From Flavobacterium sp. LHD-85 (GTDB taxonomy: Bacteria; Bacteroidota; Bacteroidia; Flavobacteriales; Flavobacteriaceae): 64,000 bases of DNA. A program made the translations under genes and the position numbers. Numbering within the stretch: the stretch's first letter is position 1; the number at the start of each line of letters is the position of its first letter. A model generated the notes under the pieces. That model did no database searches. It was given only the letters and a program-made list of their open reading frames with translations, and was not told where the DNA came from. The stretch is from positions 124,001 through 188,000 of the forward strand of contig NZ_JAVFVR010000016.1 in the NCBI RefSeq assembly GCF_030929595.1. The letters are read 5' to 3'. Shown in pieces: positions 53,235 to 60,876 of the stretch.

Positions 53235-53544
53235 CGATCAGGAAGAAACCATTTTGAAAGATTTGGCAACCAAAAAAGTGATTCAGTTGAAATCTTTTTA
53301 TAAACATTTGTTTGTTTATGCCATTGCAATGGTTCTTTTTCTTTTAAAAGAATATACCAATTTGCCACTGCAATTTTTTCCAATTAGATATTTAAATTGG
53401 GTCATTGTAATTATTTGGTCGGCTGTTGTAGTTGGCTCTGCAATTGATTTGTTTGCTTCGTACAAGATTTTTGGGCAAGAATGGGAAGAACGAAAATTAA
53501 GAAGCATTTTAGAAAAAAAATATAAAAAACAAAAATGGGAGTAG
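53215..53544 (+). CDS. 2TM-domain protein, copy 2
   Basis: 109 residues. The start overlaps the previous gene by 20 bases. Same layout (LATKKVIQLKSFYKHLFVYAIAM, second helix, WEERKLRSILEKKYKKQKWE), but the helix-2 region has IDLFASYKIFG in place of HGLKVF, so this copy is the most diverged. The ending KQKWE resembles the end of the kinase-fused copy (QKTWK). Confidence 0.85.
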   Translation: METDWNSDQEETILKDLATKKVIQLKSFYKHLFVYAIAMVLFLLKEYTNLPLQFFPIRYLNWVIVIIWSAVVVGSAIDLFASYKIFGQEWEERKLRSILEKKYKKQKWE

Positions 53545-53546
53545 TT

Positions 53547-53852
53547 ATGGAAAGGAATTTAAGCGACGAGGAAAAATATATCCAAGCCAAAAAAAAGGTT
53601 GAAAACATTAAAGGATTTTACGGAAATCTTGTGGCATACATATTAGTAAATGCAATTTTGATTTTTATCAATTTATATACATCACCAAGCTATTTATGGT
53701 TTTTTTGGCCTTTAATGTGGTGGGGAGTAGGAGTTGTTTTTCACGGATTAAAAGTCTTTGAAGTTTTTCCAGGAATGGGTAAGGAATGGGAAGAAAGAAA
53801 AATCAAAGAGTTCATGGAGAAGGAAAAACAGAATAAAAACAAGTGGAAATAA
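53547..53852 (+). CDS. 2TM-domain protein, copy 3
   Basis: 101 residues from MERNLSDEEKYI, beginning two bases after the previous stop; an ATG 12 bases upstream overlaps the previous gene and is less likely. Layout: QAKKKVENIKGFYGNLVAY, helix 1, SYLWFFWPLMWWGVGVV, HGLKVFEVFPGMGKEWEERKIKEFMEK and the ending NKWK. Closest in pattern to copies 1 and 4. Confidence 0.83.
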   Translation: MERNLSDEEKYIQAKKKVENIKGFYGNLVAYILVNAILIFINLYTSPSYLWFFWPLMWWGVGVVFHGLKVFEVFPGMGKEWEERKIKEFMEKEKQNKNKWK

Positions 53853-53865
53853 TCAAAATATAGTT

Positions 53866-54246
53866 ATGGGACGTTTTAGAAGACATATGTACGAAGATTA
53901 CACAAGACAGCATTTTGGAGAGTATACAGACGATCCAAATTACAATGCAGCTTATAGAAGAGTAAAAAAACTGAAAGGATTTTACTCGCACGTCAAAGTC
54001 TACATTATTGTAAATATCATTATCATCGTATCGAGTTTAGCCCGAGATAATTTTAATGAAGGAATGGATTTTAGTGGTTTGACGGAATGGCACACGTATT
54101 CTACTGCATTTTTTTGGGGAATTGGTTTACTGGCTCACGGATTATCTGTTTTTGGCACTGATTGGTTTTTTGGCTCAGATTGGGAGAAAAGAAAAATCCA
54201 AAAATACATGGAAAGAGATGCCGCAAATAAAAATAAATGGGAGTAA
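53866..54246 (+). CDS. 2TM-domain protein, copy 4
   Basis: 126 residues from MGRFRRHMYEDY. The longer in-frame extension back to 53758 overlaps the upstream gene for most of its length and was not used. Layout: NYNAAYRRVKKLKGFYSHVKVYIIV, helix 1, FFWGIGLLAHGLSVFGTDWFFGSDWEKRKIQKYMERD, ending NKNKWE. It carries a longer N-terminal polar part and an extra loop (SSLARDNFNEGMDFSG). Confidence 0.85.
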   Translation: MGRFRRHMYEDYTRQHFGEYTDDPNYNAAYRRVKKLKGFYSHVKVYIIVNIIIIVSSLARDNFNEGMDFSGLTEWHTYSTAFFWGIGLLAHGLSVFGTDWFFGSDWEKRKIQKYMERDAANKNKWE

Positions 54247-54286
54247 CTTTGACTTCATAATTTTTTCAAATTTCACATTATAGTAA

Positions 54287-55054
54287 ATGATCACATTAAT
54301 TATAGAAGACGAAAAACCAGCGGCGAGATTGCTGCAAAGAAAACTTGAAAAGTTAGACGTAACTGTAGAAACCATGCTTCACTCTGTTGAAGAATCGGTT
54401 CATTGGTTTGAAAATAATCCGCATCCAGATTTGATTTTTTTGGATATTCAGTTGTCAGATGGTTTATCTTTTGAGATTTTTGAAAAAATAGATATCAAAA
54501 GCGCTATTATTTTTACAACAGCTTACGATGAGTATGCTTTAAAAGCTTTCAAATTAAACAGCATTGACTATCTTCTAAAACCTATTGATGAAGATGATTT
54601 GGAAACAGCTGTTTCAAAATTCAAATCACGTCTTCCAAAAGTTGCAGCAGAATCTTCAAATATGCAATTGGATTTTGAGCAAATTCGTCAAATGTTATCT
54701 AATCCATTTGAAAAAACATATAAAAAGAGATTTACAGTTAAAATTGGACAACATTTAAAAGTAATAACTACAGAAGAAATTGAATGTTTTTTTAGTGAAA
54801 ATAAGGGAACTTATATTCATACCTACGACAATCGTGATTATTTGATCGATTCAACTTTAGAAATCTTAGAGCAAGAACTAGATAAAAAGGATTTCTTTCG
54901 CGTAAGCAGAAAATTTATTGTTCCGCTAAAAGCAATCAAAGAAATTCAAGTTTATACCAATTCGAGATTAAAAGTTATTTTACCAAGCTACAAAGATGAT
55001 GAGGTAATTGTAAGCCGAGAAAAAGTGCAGGATTTTAAAGCTTGGTTAGGATAA
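54287..55054 (+). CDS. LytTR-family response regulator
   Basis: 255 residues. The receiver domain (1-120) has acidic residues in IIEDEK, the phosphoacceptor D53 in LIFLDIQLS, Thr in TTAYDEYA and Lys in LLKPID. The LytTR DNA-binding domain (about 145-255) has IECFFSENKGTYIHT, FFRVSRKFIVPLKAIKEI and VSREKVQDFKAWLG. It is the cognate regulator of the LytS-like kinase in the same operon, separated from the last 2TM gene by 40 bases. A terminator follows at 55122. Confidence 0.95.
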   Translation: MITLIIEDEKPAARLLQRKLEKLDVTVETMLHSVEESVHWFENNPHPDLIFLDIQLSDGLSFEIFEKIDIKSAIIFTTAYDEYALKAFKLNSIDYLLKPIDEDDLETAVSKFKSRLPKVAAESSNMQLDFEQIRQMLSNPFEKTYKKRFTVKIGQHLKVITTEEIECFFSENKGTYIHTYDNRDYLIDSTLEILEQELDKKDFFRVSRKFIVPLKAIKEIQVYTNSRLKVILPSYKDDEVIVSREKVQDFKAWLG

Positions 55055-55121
55055 AATTCAAATAAAATATAGAAATTCATTAGATTTTAATTCATTTGAT
55101 TAAAATTGAAACGATAAAATG

Positions 55122-55149
55122 GGCTGTCTCAAAAGACAGCCTTTTTTTG
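55122..55149 (+). terminator. Terminator after the LytTR gene
   Basis: GGCTGTCT / AGACAGCC stem with a CAAA loop and T7 tail. A strong intrinsic terminator. Confidence 0.9.
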
Positions 55150-55159
55150 TAAGCTTCAG

Positions 55160-55315
55160 AGAAGCGAAATATTTATAGCGAAAGATAAATGTTAACACCA
55201 TAAGCTCCAGGGGAACGGCATATTTTTGTAAAGTTTATTTATATGTCTCTCCTCCGGAGCTCTTTTTAATTTGTCTTAATGTAATTCTATAAATATTTCA
55301 CCCCGCTGGGGTTTT
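55160..55315. repeat. Palindromic intergenic element between convergent operons
   Basis: GAAATATTTATAG at 55166-55178 and CTATAAATATTTC at 55287-55299 are a perfect 13-base inverted pair. Inside are small hairpins such as CTCCGGAG (55254-55261). A CCCCGCTGGGG hairpin at 55301-55311 lies just outside the right arm. The 340-base gap 55055-55394 holds this element and two terminators but no gene. Confidence 0.7.
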
Positions 55316-55340
55316 GCATATAAGATAATATTCCTTCTAA

Positions 55341-55373
55341 AAAAGAAGCTGTCCTTTTGAGACAGCTTCTTTT
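55341..55373 (-). terminator. Terminator of ctaA
   Basis: AAAAGAAGCTGTC / GACAGCTTCTTTT around a 7-base loop, on the downstream side of the minus-strand gene; T-rich tail on that strand. Confidence 0.85.
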
Positions 55374-55394
55374 ATGTTTTAATAAATTTCGATT

Positions 55395-56420
55395 TTATTT
55401 ACTTAATCGGTGTAAAGTATACGTCATCGCGCTCAAAAGGAAAAACGCCATAATTTGGTGAATTAATCCTAAAGCCAATGGCACGCTATACAATAAAGTG
55501 AAAACGCCCAATAAAAACTGAATGAAAACAAAAACAACTAAAGTTTTGATTCCGTTTGCTTGAGTATGTGTAAGTGTATATTTTTTGCTTTTGAAGAAAA
55601 GGAAAAGAATAATCGCAACTACAACATAGGCAAAAGTTCTGTGTACAAACTGAACACCGCTTTTTCCTTCAATTAAATTCTTTATTAAAGTAGACTGTTC
55701 AATAAAAACCGATTCGTGAACAAATTCTCCGTCGCTCATTAAAGGCCAGTGATTGTGAATCAATCCAGCGTTTAATCCTGCTACAAATCCGCCGTAAATA
55801 ATTTGGATTAATAATGCAACTAAAGCATAACGCGCAATATTTCTTAAAGGTAAAATCTTGTTGATGTTTCTTTCTGGATAGATCAAATCTAGTGCAACCC
55901 AAAGTGTATATGCAAATGTGATAAAAGCAAAAGTTAAGTGTAATGAAAGTCTAAAATGGCTTACATCTGGATTGTCAATTAATCCGCTTCTTACCATGAA
56001 CCATCCTAAAAATCCTTGGAAAGCTCCCATTGCCAGAAGAACGATACATTTTTTAATGGTTGGAGTGTCTAATTTCTTTTTGGCTAAAAAGTAAACAAAT
56101 GGCACAAAGAAAACCAAACCAATAATACGGCCAATAAAACGGTGAAACCATTCCCAGAAATAAATGAATTTATAATCGGCTAACTGAAAATCGTTGTGAA
56201 TATTGATTTTCTGATATTCAGGAAATTTTTTGTATTCGTCAAAAGCGGCTTGCCATTTTGCTTCTGTTAAAGGTGGGAAGGTATCAGTTACCAAGTGCCA
56301 GTCGGTCATAGATAAACCTGAATTGGTCAAACGCGTGATACCGCCAACAACGACCATTAAAAACAATAAAACACAGCCCGATAGTAACCAAATGATTACT
56401 GATTTATTCTCTTTTTTCAT
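55395..56420 (-). CDS. ctaA: Heme A synthase (COX15/CtaA)
   Basis: 341-residue membrane enzyme that oxidises heme O to heme A for cytochrome oxidase. About eight helices, with the heme-ligand and family motifs VVGGITRLTNSGLSM, WEWFHRFIGRIIGLVFF, MVRSGL, QIIYGGFVAGLNAG, VQFVHRTFAYVV and GLIHQIMAFFLL. The layout is the type 1 or type 2 long form seen in Bacteroidota. It starts 15 bases after the stop of the CCA-transferase gene and is probably co-transcribed with it. Confidence 0.95.
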   Translation of the reverse strand: MKKENKSVIIWLLSGCVLLFLMVVVGGITRLTNSGLSMTDWHLVTDTFPPLTEAKWQAAFDEYKKFPEYQKINIHNDFQLADYKFIYFWEWFHRFIGRIIGLVFFVPFVYFLAKKKLDTPTIKKCIVLLAMGAFQGFLGWFMVRSGLIDNPDVSHFRLSLHLTFAFITFAYTLWVALDLIYPERNINKILPLRNIARYALVALLIQIIYGGFVAGLNAGLIHNHWPLMSDGEFVHESVFIEQSTLIKNLIEGKSGVQFVHRTFAYVVVAIILFLFFKSKKYTLTHTQANGIKTLVVFVFIQFLLGVFTLLYSVPLALGLIHQIMAFFLLSAMTYTLHRLSK

Positions 56421-56435
56421 TTTATTAAATAATAC

Positions 56436-57869
56436 TTATTTCTCAACTTTTTTTAAGCCTAATTTCTCAGCTCTTTTAATCACAAAATCATAAGCCGCCT
56501 GATATTCATTTGGAATATCACCTTCCAGAATGGCTTCCTTAACAGCTTCTTTCAAAATTCCGATTTCTCGTGAAGGTTTCAAATCGAAGATTTCCATAAT
56601 TTCTTCGCCTGTAATTGGTGGCTGAAAATTACGTACGTGATCGCGTTCTTCAACCTCTACAATCTTCTTACGTACGAGCTCGAAATTTTTATGATATTTC
56701 TTGAATTTTGACGGGTTTTTGGTTGTGATATCCGCTTCGCACAACGTCATTAGGTTTTCTACATCTTCGCCAGCATCAAAAACCAAACGACGAACCGCGC
56801 TGTCAGTGACAATATCTTGCGCCAAAACAATTGGACGCGAACTCATAATAACCATTTTTTGAACAAATTTCATTTTATGGTTCAATGGCATGTGCAAACG
56901 TTCGAAGATTTTTTTTGCCATTTTTCCCCCTAGAAATTCATGTCCGTGAAAAGTCCAACCTTGTTTTTTCGTGAAACGTTTCGTTGGTGCTTTTCCAATA
57001 TCATGTAGTAATGCCGACCAGCGAAGCCAAACATCGTCTGTGTTTGGACAAATATTATCGACAACTTCCAGTGTATGATAAAAATTGTTTTTATGCGTAT
57101 GACCTTCAATTTCTTCTACCTGATTTAAAGCTGTTAATTCAGGTAAGATTAAATCTAAAAGTCCGGTTTTGTATAAAAGTAAAAATCCTGTAGAAGGTTT
57201 ATCGGTCATGAGAATTTTGTTTAACTCATCAACGATTCTTTCGCCAGAAATAATTTTAATGCGATCTGCATTTTTTGTGATCGCATTCAAAGAATTTTCT
57301 TCAATCTCGAAATTCAATTGATTTGCAAAACGAATCGCACGAAGCATTCGCAAAGGATCATCAGAATAGGTGATGTCTGGATCCAAAGGCGTTTTGATTG
57401 TTTTGTTTTCTAAATCGGTTAATCCGTCAAAAGGATCTAAAAGATCTCCGAAATTAGTTGAATTTAATGATAAAGCCAATGCGTTGATTGTAAAATCACG
57501 ACGATTTTGATCATCTTGTAAAGTTCCGTTTTCTACAATCGGATTTCGGCTGTCACGAGTATAAGATTCTTTTCGGGCGCCAACAAATTCAATATCCGTA
57601 TCTTCAAAACGAAGCATTGCGGTTCCGTACGTTTTAAAAACTTGAACTTTTGGTTTGTTCGGAAGTAAATCTGAAACTTTAAGAGCCAACTCGATGCCGC
57701 TTCCAACCGCAACAACATCAATGTCTTTTTTAGAACCTCGGTTTAAAAGCAAATCACGAACAAATCCTCCTATCACATAAGAGTCAACTTTTAGTTCCTG
57801 AGAAGCTTTCGAAATGATATCGAAGATTTTGTTTTGTAAAGCAGTTTTATAGTTTGTTTGTATCGCCAC
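56436..57869 (-). CDS. cca: CCA tRNA nucleotidyltransferase with HD domain
   Basis: About 477 residues from a GTG start (VAIQTNYKTALQN). The only upstream ATG (57926) lies two bases downstream of a -7 element TAAATTTG (57928-57935), too close to be transcribed normally, so the GTG is preferred. The nucleotidyltransferase head has YVIGGFVRDLLL, RGSKKDIDVVAVG and RRDFTINALAL; the HD region has LRWSALLHDIGK and GHEFLGGKMA. It adds or repairs the 3' CCA of tRNA. It fits the fact that the tRNA-Glu genes here do not encode CCA. Confidence 0.93.
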   Translation of the reverse strand: MAIQTNYKTALQNKIFDIISKASQELKVDSYVIGGFVRDLLLNRGSKKDIDVVAVGSGIELALKVSDLLPNKPKVQVFKTYGTAMLRFEDTDIEFVGARKESYTRDSRNPIVENGTLQDDQNRRDFTINALALSLNSTNFGDLLDPFDGLTDLENKTIKTPLDPDITYSDDPLRMLRAIRFANQLNFEIEENSLNAITKNADRIKIISGERIVDELNKILMTDKPSTGFLLLYKTGLLDLILPELTALNQVEEIEGHTHKNNFYHTLEVVDNICPNTDDVWLRWSALLHDIGKAPTKRFTKKQGWTFHGHEFLGGKMAKKIFERLHMPLNHKMKFVQKMVIMSSRPIVLAQDIVTDSAVRRLVFDAGEDVENLMTLCEADITTKNPSKFKKYHKNFELVRKKIVEVEERDHVRNFQPPITGEEIMEIFDLKPSREIGILKEAVKEAILEGDIPNEYQAAYDFVIKRAEKLGLKKVEK

Positions 57870-57927
57870 GAATTCACTAATTTTTGAATAAAAGCATTTT
57901 TTAATTTTAGTAGAAATAAAATGCATG

Positions 57928-57935
57928 CAAATTTA
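57928..57935 (-). promoter_or_regulatory. -7 promoter element of cca
   Basis: TAAATTTG on the minus strand. It gives a leader of about 50 bases to the GTG start. Confidence 0.6.
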
Positions 57936-58027
57936 CAACATAGAAAATGCCTATTATAATCTAGAGCTCACTTTTTTGAAGAAATTAATAGTTTTTGATG
58001 TTGATTTTTATGAATTGAGAAAGGGAT

Positions 58028-58105
58028 GTCACGAATTACACAAATTTTCACGAATTTATTTTTTTTGCCACAGATTACAGGATTAAAAGGATTAAAAAAT
58101 CTGTG
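58028..58105. repeat. TCACGAATTACAC half-arm and CACAGATT hairpin
   Basis: A single GTCACGAATTACACAAATTTT arm-like stretch (58028-58048) resembles the arms at 58139 and 32303 but has no facing arm. CACAGATT (58069-58076) pairs with AATCTGTG (58098-58105). Confidence 0.6.
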
Positions 58106-58138
58106 TAAATTTTACTCTATTGTAGATAAAAATGATTT

Positions 58139-58275
58139 ACCACAAATTACACAAATTTTCACAAATTGATTTTCAATTCTGCTGTAGATTACAGAATAAA
58201 AATAGGTGAAAAATGTATGTAAATCTTTTAATCTATGGGAAAGAACCTAAAAGAATAATTTGTGTAATTTGTGGT
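58139..58275. repeat. Inverted-repeat element with perfect 19-base ends
   Basis: Arms at 58139-58157 and 58257-58275 (ACCACAAATTACACAAATT and its complement) are exact and enclose about 100 bases with an ATTCTG...CAGAAT hairpin. The region 57936-58369 (about 430 bases between divergent genes) contains this element, the half-arm at 58028 and the yaaA promoter, but no gene. Confidence 0.85.
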
Positions 58276-58341
58276 TGAAAAACATTTATGTAACAATAAA
58301 ACAAATCAATTAAGATAATCAATTTTTAAAATTTCAATTTG

Positions 58342-58349
58342 TATTTTTG
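58342..58349 (+). promoter_or_regulatory. -7 promoter element of yaaA
   Basis: TATTTTTG, 20 bases upstream of the start codon. Confidence 0.5.
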
Positions 58350-58369
58350 AAACATAGAAAAAAGCACAC

Positions 58370-59128
58370 ATGAAAATTGTTATATCTCCAGCGAAATCAC
58401 TGAATTTCGAAAAAGAATTACCAACATCTCAATATACTGAACCTTCATTCTTAAAAGAAGCAAGAGTGGTTCATAAAGTAGTAAAAACAAAAAAGCCAGC
58501 TGAATTATCAGAATTAATGTCTATCTCAGACAAACTAGCCGATTTAAACTGGAAACGTAATCAGGATTGGAAAACTCCTTTCACTCCAGAAAATGCCCGT
58601 CCGGCAGTTTATACTTTCGATGGTGATGTTTATACAGGTTTAGACGCTTATACCATTCCATTGGAAAAATTGGATGTTTTGCAAGATAAACTTAGAATTT
58701 TATCTGGCCTTTATGGACTTTTGAAACCATTAGATTTAATGCAGGCGTATCGTTTGGAAATGGGAACTAAAATGCCAGTTGGTGAATCTAAAAACCTTCA
58801 CGAATTCTGGAAACCTACAGTGACTAAAGCTTTAAACAAAGAATTGAAAAAAGATGAATTATTCGTGAATCTTGCGAGTAACGAATACTTTTCGGCAGTT
58901 GATGTAAAAGCTTTAAAAGTTCCTGTTATTACTCCAGACTTTAAAGATTATAAAGACGGAAAATTAAAAATGATCAGTTTCTTTGCCAAAAAGGCGAGAG
59001 GTATGATGGTGCGTTATATTATTGATACTAATGCAGAAACTATTGATGACTTAAAAGGTTTTAATTATGAAGGATATCAGTTTGATGCCAATCTTTCTAA
59101 AGGAAATCATTTGGTTTTTACAAGGTAA
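58370..59128 (+). CDS. yaaA: YaaA-family peroxide stress protein
   Basis: 252-residue cytoplasmic protein (UPF0246) that in E. coli limits free iron and DNA damage under peroxide stress. Typical: KIVISPAKSLNFE at the start, PAVYTFDGDVYTGLDA, LRILSGLYGLLKPLDLMQAYRLEMG, FVNLASNEYF and the ending FARGMMVRYI-type (KKARGMMVRYIID). Normal length. Single gene between a divergent repeat region and a convergent efflux operon. Confidence 0.95.
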   Translation: MKIVISPAKSLNFEKELPTSQYTEPSFLKEARVVHKVVKTKKPAELSELMSISDKLADLNWKRNQDWKTPFTPENARPAVYTFDGDVYTGLDAYTIPLEKLDVLQDKLRILSGLYGLLKPLDLMQAYRLEMGTKMPVGESKNLHEFWKPTVTKALNKELKKDELFVNLASNEYFSAVDVKALKVPVITPDFKDYKDGKLKMISFFAKKARGMMVRYIIDTNAETIDDLKGFNYEGYQFDANLSKGNHLVFTR

Positions 59129-59141
59129 CTTTTAAGGTGCT

Positions 59142-59215
59142 GAGGTTCTAAGATTCTAAGGGACTAAGTTTTTTAGCATAAAGCTTATAAACTGAAAACT
59201 GTTACTGAAAACTGT
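59142..59215. repeat. CTAAG-type repeat arm and ACTGAAAACTGT direct repeats
   Basis: GAGGTTCTAAGATTC followed by CTAAGGGACTAAG (59142-59168) is a variant of the CAAAGGGACAAAG arm seen at 42749 and 50582. The sequence ACTGAAAACTGT then occurs twice (59191-59202 and 59204-59215). Confidence 0.7.
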
Positions 59216-59226
59216 GACTAAAAAAT

Positions 59227-59260
59227 AAACGCCGAATTCTAAATGATGAATTCGGCGTTT
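59227..59260. terminator. Terminator between yaaA and the efflux operon
   Basis: AAACGCCGAATTC / GAATTCGGCGTTT, 13-base arms with an 8-base loop; the T-rich tail is better on the minus strand, so it mainly serves the efflux operon. Confidence 0.85.
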
Positions 59261-59284
59261 CTGCGTATTATAAATCTATTATTA

Positions 59285-60871
59285 TTAATGCATTGCGTCG
59301 GCTGCACTAATTTTGTTCTTCCCTTTTTTGATAAAGAGAATAATCGGTATGCAACATAAAAACATAATTCCTAGATAAAGGAAAATATCCATATAAGCCA
59401 TTACAGTGCTTTGCTTCATGACTGACATTTCGATAGCTTGATACGCTTTTTTCAAAGCAACATCTGCGCTATATCCTTTTGCCATGAAGGCGTGCTGCAT
59501 TCCTGCAATACGCTGCTGAACATCAAATTTGGCAGGATCTAGGTTATTAATTAAATCTACTCTATGAGATTGACTAAAACGCGTGATGAAAGTGGTAATA
59601 ATCGCGATACCAAAAGATCCGCCTAATTGGCGCATCATTCCGGTAAAAGCTGCTCCCTCACCAATTTGTTTTCCTTTTAATGTTGAAAGAGAAAGTGTTG
59701 TAATAGGAACGAAAAGTAATCCTAAACCAATTCCTCTCAAAATTAAAGGCCAATACATGTGCTCAACTCCAGTGTCTGGTGTCATTCGGCTATACATCAT
59801 GAAGGTAAAGAAGAAGAAAATTAAAAAACCTACTCCAACCATATACCCTTGAGGAACACCTTTCTGAATCATATTACCCACAAATGGCATCATAATCGCC
59901 GTTGTAATAGATCCCGGAATCAATAATAATCCTGCATCTGTCGCTGTCCATCCTAAAATTGACTGCGTATAAATTGGGATAATTAAAGTTGAACCATATA
60001 AACCGAAACCAAGAATAAAACACATTATAGTTCCAATTCTTAAGTTTCCGTCTTTTAGAACGCTTAGGTTTACAATTGGATATTCATAGGTAAGCTCTCT
60101 CCAAATAAAAAGAACCAATCCTAGAACAGTAACAACACTCAAGGTTATAATTGTAGAATCATTAAACCAGTCATCTTGCTGTCCGTGTTCTAATACGAAC
60201 TGTAAAGAACCGATAAAGGCAGTCAGCAATATAATTCCCCACCAGTCAACCTGATTGGCTTTTAATTTTTCTCCATATTTCGGACTTCTAACAAAAGTTA
60301 AAGCCAAAATAGTAGCGATAATTCCTAACGGAATATTGATATAGAAAATATATGGCCAAGAATAATTATCTACTAAATATCCTCCCAAAGGCGGACCAAG
60401 AGTTGGACCAACAATTACACCCATTCCGTAAATAGCCTGAGCCATTCCACGTTTTGCTACGGGATAACTTTCTGTAATAATCGTTTGGGCTGTTACCAGT
60501 AATGCTCCTCCACCCATACCTTGTACGAAACGGAAAGCTACTAGTTCCCAAATATTGGTGGCATTACCACACAAAAAAGAACAGACCGTAAATATTATAA
60601 TGGAAGCCACAAAATAATTACGTCTTCCAAATTGCTGCGATAGCCAGCTCGTCATCGGAATTACAATAACATTCGCAATTGCATATGCTGTAATTACCCA
60701 TGCCACATCGGTCAAGGTTGCACCAAGACTTCCGCGCATGTCTGTAAGCGCTACGTTTACAATCGTCGTATCAACAATTTCCAGCAGTGCACAAAGTACT
60801 GCTGTAATCGTAATGATAACGCGTCTGAAACCGTATTCTACTAAATCGTCGTCTTGTACTGCTGTTGCCAT
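59285..60871 (-). CDS. DHA2-type (EmrB/QacA) efflux permease
   Basis: 528 residues, about 14 membrane helices, MFS drug/proton antiporter of the EmrB group. Motifs: LEIVDTTIVNVAL (antiporter motif D1-like), GRRNYFVASI, QGMGGGALL, GPTLGPPLGGYLV (motif C) and MRQLGGSFGIAI. The charge pattern and size fit EmrB rather than smaller DHA1 proteins. It starts 5 bases after the stop of the EmrA-like gene. Acts with the adaptor and the TolC-like protein to expel hydrophobic toxins. Substrate unknown. Confidence 0.94.
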   Translation of the reverse strand: MATAVQDDDLVEYGFRRVIITITAVLCALLEIVDTTIVNVALTDMRGSLGATLTDVAWVITAYAIANVIVIPMTSWLSQQFGRRNYFVASIIIFTVCSFLCGNATNIWELVAFRFVQGMGGGALLVTAQTIITESYPVAKRGMAQAIYGMGVIVGPTLGPPLGGYLVDNYSWPYIFYINIPLGIIATILALTFVRSPKYGEKLKANQVDWWGIILLTAFIGSLQFVLEHGQQDDWFNDSTIITLSVVTVLGLVLFIWRELTYEYPIVNLSVLKDGNLRIGTIMCFILGFGLYGSTLIIPIYTQSILGWTATDAGLLLIPGSITTAIMMPFVGNMIQKGVPQGYMVGVGFLIFFFFTFMMYSRMTPDTGVEHMYWPLILRGIGLGLLFVPITTLSLSTLKGKQIGEGAAFTGMMRQLGGSFGIAIITTFITRFSQSHRVDLINNLDPAKFDVQQRIAGMQHAFMAKGYSADVALKKAYQAIEMSVMKQSTVMAYMDIFLYLGIMFLCCIPIILFIKKGKNKISAADAMH

Positions 60872-60876
60872 TTATT

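Noticed and set aside
53758..53865. N-terminal extension of 2TM copy 4
   Set aside because: It overlaps copy 3 in another frame over most of its length and has a composition unlike the family.
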